Below, one piece after another: positions 1 to 5,928 of a stretch of 6,843 bases of DNA. The notes under the pieces are model-generated. The model was not told the DNA's origin, made no database searches, and saw only the letters and a program-made list of their open reading frames with translations. Origin of the DNA: Melaminivora alkalimesophila (lineage in GTDB: Bacteria > Pseudomonadota > Gammaproteobacteria > Burkholderiales > Burkholderiaceae_C). The translations under genes and the position numbers were made by a program. The DNA is taken from contig NZ_ALEE01000251.1 of NCBI RefSeq assembly GCF_000282995.1, positions 1 to 6,843 on the forward strand. The letters run 5' to 3'. The number at the start of each line of letters is the position of its first letter. Position 1 is the stretch's first letter.

Positions 1-60
1 GCGGGCCCGCCATGGCGCACGAGCGGCTCGGTTTCCCGCTTCACCCACAAGGAGAACTTC

Positions 61-960
61 ATGAAAAAACATCTGCTGGCAGCCGCCATCACCTTGCTCG
101 CCGCAGGCACCGCCTTCGCGCAGGCCGGCGACACCTTAGCCAAGATCAAGTCCTCGGGCGCCATCACCCTGGGCGTGCGCGAATCCTCGGGCCTGGGCTA
201 CACCCTGGGCGGCGGCAAGTACGTGGGCTTCCACACGGAGATGGGCGAACGCATCGCCGACGACATCCAGAAGCAGCTCGGCCTGCCGAAGCTGGAGATC
301 AAGTACCAGCCCGTGACCTCCCAGAACCGCATCCCGCTGGTCTCCAACGGCACGGTCGACCTGGAGTGCGGCTCCACCACCAACAACCTGGCGCGACAGA
401 AGGAAGTGGCCTTTGCCGTCACCACCTACGTGGAGGAGGTGCGCATCGCAGTGAACGCCAACTCGGGCATCACCGGCATCAAGGACCTGAACGGCAAGAC
501 CATCGTCACCACCACCGGCACCACCTCGGTGCAGACGCTGCGCAAGAACAAGCGCGCCGAGGGCCTGAACTTCAAGGAAGTCATGGGCAAGGACCACGCC
601 GACAGCTTCCTGATGCTGGAGACCGGCCGCGCCGACGCCTTCATCATGGACGGCTCGATCCTGGCGGCCAACATCTCCAAATCCAAGAACCCGCAGGACT
701 TCAAGATCGTCGGCGAGGTGCTGTCGGTCGAGCCCATCGCCTGCATGATGCGCAAGGACGACCCCGCCTTCAAGAAGGCGGTGGACGACTCCATCAAGCG
801 CCAGATCGCCGACGGCTCGCTCGCCAAGCTGTATGACAAGTGGTTCATGCAGCCGATCCCGCCGAACAACGTGAAGATCGGCCTGCCGCTGTCGGAGGCC
901 ACCAAGGAGGCCTGGGCCAACCCGAACGACAAGCCCATGGAGTCCTACGAGATCAAGTAA
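61..960 (+). CDS. gltI: Glutamate/aspartate ABC transporter, periplasmic substrate-binding protein
   Basis: Binds glutamate/aspartate in the periplasm and hands it to the GltJK permease. The 299-residue length matches E. coli GltI (about 302). A Sec signal peptide is visible: KK at 2-3, hydrophobic 4-16, and an AFA cleavage site after A20. The mature part is a type 3 solute-binding protein (SBP_bac_3). The diagnostic blocks TSQNRIP (86-92), ECGSTTNN (102-109), TTGTTS (151-156) and KDHADSF (177-183) are present. R40, S87, R90, S105 and H179 align, with nearly identical spacing, to the five ligand contacts I recall from the Shigella/E. coli glutamate-bound structure. C103 and C228 may form a disulfide, as both positions are Cys in E. 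coli. The start is fixed by AAGGAG at 49-54, 6 nt upstream, and by the signal peptide. It is first of four transporter genes. The promoter lies outside the window. Preference for glutamate over aspartate is inferred; Comamonadaceae carry several paralogues. Confidence 0.95.
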   Translation: MKKHLLAAAITLLAAGTAFAQAGDTLAKIKSSGAITLGVRESSGLGYTLGGGKYVGFHTEMGERIADDIQKQLGLPKLEIKYQPVTSQNRIPLVSNGTVDLECGSTTNNLARQKEVAFAVTTYVEEVRIAVNANSGITGIKDLNGKTIVTTTGTTSVQTLRKNKRAEGLNFKEVMGKDHADSFLMLETGRADAFIMDGSILAANISKSKNPQDFKIVGEVLSVEPIACMMRKDDPAFKKAVDDSIKRQIADGSLAKLYDKWFMQPIPPNNVKIGLPLSEATKEAWANPNDKPMESYEIK

Positions 961-979
961 GGCCTGGATCCGGCGCCCA

Positions 980-1028
980 CGCCCCTCGCTCCTTCCGGCC
1001 GTCACGGCGGGGAGGAAGGGGCGTTTTT
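980..1028 (+). terminator. Rho-independent terminator/attenuator between gltI and gltJ
   Basis: A near-continuous hairpin followed by five T. Outer stem CGCCCCT (980-986) pairs with AGGGGCG (1017-1023). After a 3-nt bulge (987-989), TCCTTCC (990-996) pairs with GGGAGGA (1010-1016, one G-T pair). After a G/G mismatch (997/1009), GCCG (998-1001) pairs with CGGC (1005-1008) around a TCA loop. The T-tract is 1024-1028. It sits 20 nt after the gltI stop, inside the operon, so it probably terminates part of the transcription and lowers gltJKL mRNA relative to gltI. This is a visible structure; its efficiency is inferred. No T-tract follows on the minus strand, so it acts on the plus strand only. 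Confidence 0.8.
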
Positions 1029-1031
1029 CGT

Positions 1032-1054
1032 TGCCGGCAGCCTGCGGGCCGGCA
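1032..1054 (+). other. Second stem-loop in the gltI-gltJ gap
   Basis: TGCCGGC (1032-1038) pairs perfectly with GCCGGCA (1048-1054) around a 9-nt loop. The arms lie within a direct repeat, GCCGGCAGC, at 1033-1041 and 1048-1056. There is no T-tract. It lies between the terminator and the gltJ ribosome-binding site (AAAGGG, 1078-1083). It could protect the 5' end of a processed gltJKL message or be incidental in GC-rich DNA. No function is shown. Confidence 0.45.
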
Positions 1055-1090
1055 GCAGGTCTCCAAGAACGTACTTGAAAGGGTGTTCCT

Positions 1091-1843
1091 ATGAACTGGG
1101 AATGGCAGGTGTTCTGCCAGGACACCATCACCATGGAGGTGGGGGCGAGCTGCTTTGGCAAGGGCGGCGACGTGACCTACCTGGACTGGATGCTGTCGGC
1201 CTGGGGCTGGACCGTGTCCGTGTCCATCCTGTCGCTGGCGATCGCGCTGGTCGTGGGCTCGCTCGTCGGCACGCTGCGCACGCTCGAGGGCCGGCCGTGG
1301 GTGGTGCGCCTGGGCAACGCCTGGGTCGAGCTGTTTCGCAACATCCCGCTGCTGGTCCACATCTTCCTGTGGTACCACGTGGTGCCGGCGATCTTCCCGG
1401 CGATGAAGTCGCTGCCGGGCTTCGTGCTGGTGGTCTTCGCCCTGGGCTTCTTCACCTCGGCGCGCATCGCCGAGCAGGTGCGCTCGGGCATCCAGGCGCT
1501 GCCGCGCGGCCAGCGCTACGCCGGCCTGGCCATGGGCTTCACCACGCTGCAGACCTACCGCTACGTGCTGCTGCCGATGGCCTTTCGCATCATCATCCCG
1601 CCGCTGACCAGCGAGACCATGAACGTGTTCAAGAACTCGTCGGTGGCGTTTGCCGTGTCGGTGGCGGAGCTGACCATGTTCGCCATGCAGGCGCAGGAGG
1701 AGACGGCGCGCGGCGTGGAGGTGTACCTGGCGGTGACCGGCCTGTACGTCATCTCGGCGTTTGCGATCAACCGTGTCATGGCCTTCATCGAGCGCCGCGT
1801 GCGCGTGCCCGGCCTGATCGCGGCCGGCGGGGGAGGGCACTGA
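1091..1843 (+). CDS. gltJ: Glutamate/aspartate ABC transporter, inner-membrane permease GltJ
   Basis: One of two membrane subunits forming the import channel. It has 250 residues (E. coli GltJ 246) and belongs to the polar amino-acid HisM-type permeases. Hydrophobic segments fall at about 35-62, 85-103, 110-124, 155-171 and 210-236. The block ELFRNIPLLVH (80-90) is characteristic of the subfamily. The cytoplasmic EAA coupling loop that contacts the ATPase is seen from EQVRSGIQALPRGQ (128-141) to VLLP (158-161). The C-terminus ERRVRVPG matches the E. coli end (ERKVRLPG). The start is supported by AAAGGG at 1078-1083, 7 nt upstream, and by an N-terminus (MNWEWQVF) similar to the family. Compared with E. 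coli, the N-terminal tail before the first helix carries about ten extra residues including C9 and C21. The gene follows an internal terminator and overlaps none; gltK starts one base after its stop. Confidence 0.94.
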   Translation: MNWEWQVFCQDTITMEVGASCFGKGGDVTYLDWMLSAWGWTVSVSILSLAIALVVGSLVGTLRTLEGRPWVVRLGNAWVELFRNIPLLVHIFLWYHVVPAIFPAMKSLPGFVLVVFALGFFTSARIAEQVRSGIQALPRGQRYAGLAMGFTTLQTYRYVLLPMAFRIIIPPLTSETMNVFKNSSVAFAVSVAELTMFAMQAQEETARGVEVYLAVTGLYVISAFAINRVMAFIERRVRVPGLIAAGGGGH

Positions 1844-1844
1844 C

Positions 1845-2519
1845 ATGGTCAATCTGAACATCGACTGGTCGTTCTTCACCTGGGACCTGTTCGCGAACTT
1901 CGTCCTGAAGGGGCTGTACTTCAGCGTGGCCCTGACGGTGGTCGCCACCCTCGGGGGCATCGCCCTGGGCACGGTGCTGGCGCTGATGCGGCTGTCGGGG
2001 CGCAAGTGGCTGGAGCTGCCGGCGACCGTCTACGTGAATGGCATGCGCTCGATCCCGCTGGTGATGGTGATCCTGTGGTTCTTCCTGGTGGTGCCGATGG
2101 TCATCGGCCGGCCCATCGGGGCGGAAGTCTCGGCGGTCATCACCTTCGTGGCGTTCGAAGCGGCGTATTTCTCGGAGATCATGCGGGCCGGCATCCAGTC
2201 CATCCCGCGCGGACAGGTCTTCGCCGGCCAGGCGCTGGGGATGACCTACGGCCAGAACATGAAGCTGGTGGTGCTGCCGCAGGCCTTTCGCAACATGCTG
2301 CCGGTGCTGCTGACGCAGACCATCATCCTGTTCCAGGACACCTCGCTGGTCTATGCGATCGGCGCCTACGACATGCTCAAGGGCTTCGAGATCGCGGGCA
2401 AGAACTACGGGCGGCCCATCGAGGCCTACCTGGCGGCGGCGGTGCTGTATTTCGTGATCTGCTATGCGCTGTCGTGGCTGGTCAAGCGCCTGCACCGCAG
2501 GATCGCCATCATCCGCTGA
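1845..2519 (+). CDS. gltK: Glutamate/aspartate ABC transporter, inner-membrane permease GltK
   Basis: Second membrane subunit, pairing with GltJ. The 224 residues match E. coli GltK length. Membrane segments lie at about 20-47, 69-88, 93-109, 140-165 and 193-212. The subfamily block VNGMRSIPLVMVILWF (64-79) is the equivalent of ELFRNIPL in GltJ. The EAA loop runs from SEIMRAGIQSIPRGQ (110-124) to VLPQAFRNMLP (143-153). The start codon follows the gltJ stop by one base; GGAGGG (1832-1837) inside the end of gltJ is 7 nt upstream. This spacing suggests translational coupling, giving roughly equal amounts of the two permeases. No unusual residues were noticed. Confidence 0.94.
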   Translation: MVNLNIDWSFFTWDLFANFVLKGLYFSVALTVVATLGGIALGTVLALMRLSGRKWLELPATVYVNGMRSIPLVMVILWFFLVVPMVIGRPIGAEVSAVITFVAFEAAYFSEIMRAGIQSIPRGQVFAGQALGMTYGQNMKLVVLPQAFRNMLPVLLTQTIILFQDTSLVYAIGAYDMLKGFEIAGKNYGRPIEAYLAAAVLYFVICYALSWLVKRLHRRIAIIR

Positions 2520-2525
2520 GGAAGG
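2519..2525 (+). promoter_or_regulatory. Ribosome-binding site deciding the gltL start
   Basis: AGGAAGG overlaps the last base of the gltK stop codon (2517-2519). It directly abuts the ATG at 2526, which is too close for initiation. It is 9 nt upstream of the ATG at 2535, a normal distance. This favours the second ATG as the gltL start. Confidence 0.65.
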
Positions 2526-2534
2526 ATGCACAAG

Positions 2535-3272
2535 ATGATCGAACTGAAGAACGTCTCCAAGTGGTATGGGAGCTTCCAGGTGCTCAACGGCTGCTCGACG
2601 AGCATCGCCAAGGGCGAGGTGGTGGTGGTCTGCGGGCCCTCGGGCTCGGGCAAGTCCACCCTGATCAAGACCATCAACGCCCTGGAGCCCATCCAGCAGG
2701 GCGAGATCTGGGTGGATGGCACGGCGGTGCACGACCCGAAGACCAACCTGCCGAAGCTGCGCTCGCGGGTCGGCATGGTGTTCCAGCATTTCGAGCTGTT
2801 CCCGCACCTGTCGGTGACGGAGAACCTGACCATCGCGCAGGTGAAGGTGCTGGGGCGCAGCCTGGACGACGCGCGCGCGCGCGGCCTGAAGATGCTCGAG
2901 CGCGTGGGCCTGATGGCGCACAAGGACAAGTTCCCGGGGCAGCTCTCGGGTGGTCAGCAGCAGCGGGTGGCGATCGCCCGCGCGCTGTCGATGGATCCGA
3001 TCGTGATGCTGTTCGACGAGCCGACCTCGGCGCTCGACCCGGAGATGGTCGGCGAGGTGCTGGACGTGATGATGGGGCTGGCGCACGAAGGCATGACCAT
3101 GATGTGCGTGACGCACGAGATGGGCTTTGCGCGCAAGGTCAGCGACCGGGTGATTTTCATGGACGTGGGCGGGAAGATCCTGGAGGACTGCCCGAAGGAC
3201 GAGTTCTTCGGCAATCCCGAGGCGCGCCAGCCGCGCACCAAGGACTTCCTGAACAAGATCCTGGCGCACTGA
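2535..3272 (+). CDS. gltL: Glutamate/aspartate ABC transporter, ATP-binding protein GltL
   Basis: Cytoplasmic ATPase that powers GltIJK import. It has 245 residues (E. coli GltL 241). All nucleotide-binding motifs are intact: A-loop Y11, Walker [10 protein letters not shown] (34-42), Q-loop Q84 in [10 protein letters not shown], signature LSGGQ (137-141), Walker B VMLFDE (157-162), D-loop SALD (165-168) and switch H194 in VTHEMGF. The [10 protein letters not shown] and THEMGFAR blocks are typical of the polar amino-acid uptake (PAAT) ATPases. I chose the ATG at 2535 because the protein then begins [12 protein letters not shown] like its relatives and the ribosome-binding site is correctly spaced. 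An in-frame ATG at 2526 would add MHK (248 residues). It is the last gene of the operon, ending 64 nt from the convergent HAD gene. Confidence 0.95.
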   Translation: MIELKNVSKWYGSFQVLNGCSTSIAKGEVVVVCGPSGSGKSTLIKTINALEPIQQGEIWVDGTAVHDPKTNLPKLRSRVGMVFQHFELFPHLSVTENLTIAQVKVLGRSLDDARARGLKMLERVGLMAHKDKFPGQLSGGQQQRVAIARALSMDPIVMLFDEPTSALDPEMVGEVLDVMMGLAHEGMTMMCVTHEMGFARKVSDRVIFMDVGGKILEDCPKDEFFGNPEARQPRTKDFLNKILAH

Positions 3273-3283
3273 GGCGCGGCTGC

Positions 3284-3306
3284 GGCCGGGCCGCTGCGGT
3301 CCGGCC
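3284..3306. terminator. GC-rich hairpin between convergent gltL and HAD genes (possible bidirectional 3' end)
   Basis: GGCCGGGCCG (3284-3293) pairs with CGGTCCGGCC (3297-3306) over 10 bp with one G-T pair and a CTG loop, 11 nt after the gltL stop. Neither strand has a T-tract after it, so it is not a classical intrinsic terminator. A competing pairing, GGCCC (3303-3307) with a downstream GGGCC, overlaps it. The position between two convergent stops makes a 3'-end or termination role for both transcripts plausible. The 63-nt gap (3273-3335) holds nothing else I can identify. Confidence 0.4.
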
Positions 3307-3335
3307 CTGCCGCCTGTACGGTCGGGCCCGGGGCG

Positions 3336-4151
3336 TCAGTGCTGCTGCGCCGCGAGGACGGCGCGCGCCACTTCGGCAAAGCCGGCGCCGCGCTCGCCTT
3401 GGGTGACATAGCGCGGCAGCTGCGACAGGTGCGGTACGAAGCGGGCAATGTTGGCCACGCCGATGCTGTGGGCGAAGGCGCCGAACATCAGGGCGTCGTT
3501 GGTCGAGTCGCCCACGTAGGCCCAGCGGTCCATCTCGGTGTCGAGCGTGCGCCCGAGCAGCTCGCGCACGATCCAGCGCGCGCCCACGAGCTTGTTGTGC
3601 TCGCCGTACCAGCCGTTCACGTGGATGCTGCTCACCGTGGCGTGCATGCCCTCGTGGCGCATGGCGAGCACCACCTTGTCGATCTGCGCGTCGGACAGCT
3701 GGGTGAATTCGCTGTGGTCGATGGCGATGTCGGTCTCGCGCCCGGCTGAGTCGGTGGCGCGCTGCGCCCCGGGGATGGTGGCCTCGATGTGGGCCAGCAC
3801 TTGCTGCATGCGCGCGTAGTTGGCGGCGCGCGTAGGTTCGTCCTGCTGGTAGAGCTTGTCCAGGCCCCCGGCGGCGTTGCGCACCAGTGCCACGGCGCCG
3901 TTTTCCGCGACGATGGCGTCGATCGGCCAGGCGAGTGCGAAGGGCTCGCTCCAGCCCACCGGCCGGCCGGTGATGGCGATCACGTGCAGCCCGGCCGCCT
4001 TCAGGTCGGCCATGGCCTGCAGCGCGTCCGGCGTGATGGCGCCGTCGGTGGTGAGGGTGTCGTCGATGTCGGTGAGGACGCCGGTGACACGCGCCCGCGT
4101 GGGCTGCGGCCAGGAGGCAAGAGGCAGGAGGGTCGCAGGTTTCATGTTCAT
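3336..4151 (-). CDS. HAD-IIB family hydrolase (phosphatase of unknown substrate)
   Basis: A 271-residue haloacid-dehalogenase-fold phosphatase, cytoplasmic with no signal peptide. The catalytic motifs are in order. Motif I is DIDDT (28-32), with D28 the expected nucleophile and D30 the acid/base. Motif II is T61 in ITGRP. Motif III is K187 in GEHNKLVGA. Motif IV is GDSTND (214-219), the magnesium-binding acidic motif. About 100 residues between motifs II and III form a C2-type cap, placing it in subfamily IIB with Cof-type, sucrose-phosphate and mannosyl-phosphoglycerate phosphatases. The closing YVTQGERGAGFAEV resembles the usual C-terminus. The fourth motif I residue is D31 where many IIB members have G. 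Its ATG shares a base with the prfC stop (TGATG), with AGGGGG at 4161-4156 upstream, so it is probably translated by coupling. An alternative ATG lies at 4145. The substrate cannot be read from the sequence. Confidence 0.88.
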   Translation of the reverse strand: MNMKPATLLPLASWPQPTRARVTGVLTDIDDTLTTDGAITPDALQAMADLKAAGLHVIAITGRPVGWSEPFALAWPIDAIVAENGAVALVRNAAGGLDKLYQQDEPTRAANYARMQQVLAHIEATIPGAQRATDSAGRETDIAIDHSEFTQLSDAQIDKVVLAMRHEGMHATVSSIHVNGWYGEHNKLVGARWIVRELLGRTLDTEMDRWAYVGDSTNDALMFGAFAHSIGVANIARFVPHLSQLPRYVTQGERGAGFAEVARAVLAAQQH

Positions 4152-5776
4152 CAGGCCCCCTGCAACGCCAACCCCGCATGCTCGCGCAGCGGATGGAAAT
4201 GGATCTTCGGAAACCGCTCCTGCGCCAGCCGCACGTCGTACGGCGAGGTGCAAAGGAAGGCCAGCGTGTTTGCCGCGTCGCGCGCCATGCGCATGGGGTA
4301 GGCGTTCTCGAACTCGCGCAGCTCGGCCGGGGTGTCGGCCGTGATCCAGCGCGCGCCCGTGTACTGGCAGCCTTCCAGGCGGATGTCGCAGTTGTATTCC
4401 GTGTTGAGCCGGTGCTGCACCACTTCGAACTGCAGCTGGCCGACGGCGCCCAGCAGCATGTTGCCGCCGGCCTCGGGCTTGAAGACCTGGATGGCGCCTT
4501 CCTCGCCCAGCTGCATCAGGCCCTCGTGCAGCTGCTTGGTGCGCAGCGGGTTCTTCAGCACCACGGTCATGAACATCTCGGGGGCGAAGAAGGGCAGGCC
4601 GGTGAACTGCAGGGCCGGGCCGTCGGTGATGGTGTCGCCCAGCTGCACGCCGCCGTGCGTGGTGAAGCCGACGATGTCGCCCGCGTAGGCCTCCTCCACC
4701 GCTTCGCGGCGCTGGCTCATGAAGGTGACGACCGAGGTGGGGCGCAGCTCCTTGCCGGTGCGCTGCACGCGCATTTTCATCCCCGGCGTGTACTTGCCCG
4801 AGGCGACGCGCACGAAGGCGATGCGGTCGCGGTGGTTGGCGTCCATGTTGGCCTGCACCTTGAAGACCACGCCGGCAAAGCCCGGGTCTTCGGGATGCAC
4901 CACCTTCTCGACGGGCTGCTTGTTCACGAGCAGCGTGCTCTTGCGCGGCCCCGGGGGCGGTGACATGTCGACCACCGCGTCCAGCACTTCCTTGACGCCG
5001 AAGTTGTTCACGCCCGAGCCGAAGAACACGGGCGTGAGCTTGGCGGCGAGAAATTGCTCGTGACTCCATTCGGCGGAGGCGCCCACGGCCAGTTCCATGC
5101 TCTCCAGCGCATCGTCGAAAGTCTGGCCGAAGCGCGCGCGCAGCCTGTCGGCTTCGCTCAAGGGGATGACCTCGAAGTCTTCCGGGCGCTTCTCGCTGCC
5201 GGGCTGGAAGACGGTCATGCTCTGCGTGCGCAGGTCGATGATGCCGCCGAAGCTCCGGCCCTGGCCCACCGGCCAGGTCATGGGGCAGCAGGGCATACCC
5301 AGTTCCCGCTCCACCTCGTCCAGGATATCGAGCGGGTCGCGCACCTCGCGGTCCATCTTGTTGACGAAGGTGATGATGGGCGTGTCCCTCTGGCGGCAGA
5401 CCTCGATCAGGCGGCGCGTCTGCGTCTCCACGCCGTTGGCCGCGTCGATCACCATCAGGGCCGAATCGACGGCGGTGAGCACGCGGTAGGTGTCCTCGGA
5501 GAAATCCTTGTGGCCCGGCGTGTCCAGCAGGTTGATGACGTGGTCGCGGTAGCTCATCTGCATGACCGACGAGGCCACCGAGATGCCGCGCTGCTTCTCG
5601 ATCTCCATCCAGTCGCTGGTCGCGTGTCGGCTGGCCTTGCGGCCCTTGACGGCGCCGGCGATCTGGATGGCGCCGGAGAACAGCAGCAGTTTTTCCGTCA
5701 GCGTGGTCTTGCCCGCGTCGGGGTGGGAGATGATGGCAAAGGTGCGGCGGCGCCGCGTTTCGGAAGCGTAGGACAC
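4151..5776 (-). CDS. prfC: Peptide chain release factor 3 (RF3), GTPase
   Basis: Translational GTPase that removes RF1/RF2 from the ribosome after peptide release. It has 541 residues with the start used here (E. coli 529). GTPase motifs: G1 SHPDAGKTT (17-25), G2 region with QRGIS (62-66), G3 DTPGH (85-89) and G4 NKMD (139-142). The region FSEDTYRVLTAVDSALMVIDAA (92-113) is RF3-typical. Domain 2 (about 290-390) and the C-terminal domain (about 395-541), with the VGAVGQLQFEVVQHRL-type block, are complete, as is the late LAQERFPKIHFHPLREH segment. The start is uncertain. The GTG at 5776 gives MSYASETRRRRTFAIISH, as I remember for Comamonadaceae RF3, but no good Shine-Dalgarno lies upstream. A TTG at 5872 would add 32 low-complexity residues and is unlikely. 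It is the first gene of a two-gene unit with the HAD hydrolase and diverges from the MFS gene. Confidence 0.94.
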   Translation of the reverse strand: MSYASETRRRRTFAIISHPDAGKTTLTEKLLLFSGAIQIAGAVKGRKASRHATSDWMEIEKQRGISVASSVMQMSYRDHVINLLDTPGHKDFSEDTYRVLTAVDSALMVIDAANGVETQTRRLIEVCRQRDTPIITFVNKMDREVRDPLDILDEVERELGMPCCPMTWPVGQGRSFGGIIDLRTQSMTVFQPGSEKRPEDFEVIPLSEADRLRARFGQTFDDALESMELAVGASAEWSHEQFLAAKLTPVFFGSGVNNFGVKEVLDAVVDMSPPPGPRKSTLLVNKQPVEKVVHPEDPGFAGVVFKVQANMDANHRDRIAFVRVASGKYTPGMKMRVQRTGKELRPTSVVTFMSQRREAVEEAYAGDIVGFTTHGGVQLGDTITDGPALQFTGLPFFAPEMFMTVVLKNPLRTKQLHEGLMQLGEEGAIQVFKPEAGGNMLLGAVGQLQFEVVQHRLNTEYNCDIRLEGCQYTGARWITADTPAELREFENAYPMRMARDAANTLAFLCTSPYDVRLAQERFPKIHFHPLREHAGLALQGA

Positions 5777-5834
5777 GTTGCGTGTGGAGGCAGGGTGGGA
5801 TGCGGCGCGCAGGGATGCAGCACGCGGGGGAGCG

Positions 5835-5863
5835 GGTGCCGGGCCGGACTGGCCGCGGGCACC
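5835..5863 (-). other. Inverted repeat in the prfC 5' leader
   Basis: GGTGCC (5835-5840) and GGCACC (5858-5863) form a perfect 6-bp outer stem. Inside it, GGCC (5842-5845) and GGCC (5851-5854) form a 4-bp stem closing a 5-nt loop. A small asymmetric internal loop (1 nt against 3 nt) separates the stems. On the minus strand it lies 59-87 nt before the prfC GTG. It could be a leader RNA hairpin or a protein-binding site in the divergent region. Function is unknown. Confidence 0.4.
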
Positions 5864-5871
5864 AATGCGCA

Positions 5872-5877
5872 ATTCTA
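5872..5877 (-). promoter_or_regulatory. Possible prfC -10 element (weak)
   Basis: The minus strand reads TAGAAT here, one of the few AT-rich spots in the 152-nt divergent gap and close to the TATAAT consensus. The hexamer 17 nt upstream is GC-rich and does not resemble TTGACA. If used, transcription would begin near 5865, just at the leader inverted repeat, giving a leader of about 90 nt. The rest of the 5777-5928 gap shows no convincing promoter for the plus-strand gene. Confidence 0.25.
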
Positions 5878-5928
5878 CGGACCGGCGCTTGTCCGCCGCG
5901 CCGCGCGGGCCGTGCCACAGTCACGTCC

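Noticed and set aside
1..60. GCGGGCCCGC palindrome at the window edge as a possible operator or terminator of an upstream gene
   Set aside because: Only ten bases at the truncated edge, no T-tract, and no upstream context. This stretch is best taken as the 5' leader of gltI.
1785..3269. 494-codon minus-strand open frame antisense to gltK and gltL
   Set aside because: His/Arg/Gln-rich with no recognisable domain; an expected by-product of high GC opposite strongly biased codons. Similar shadows at 136-1161, 953-2005 and 3157-4179 (-) were dismissed for the same reason.
2006..3406. 466-codon plus-strand open frame overlapping gltK and gltL
   Set aside because: Reads the two real genes in a shifted frame; Gly/Ala/Arg-rich with no motifs. 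The same applies to 12-836 and 1075-1857 over gltI and gltJ.
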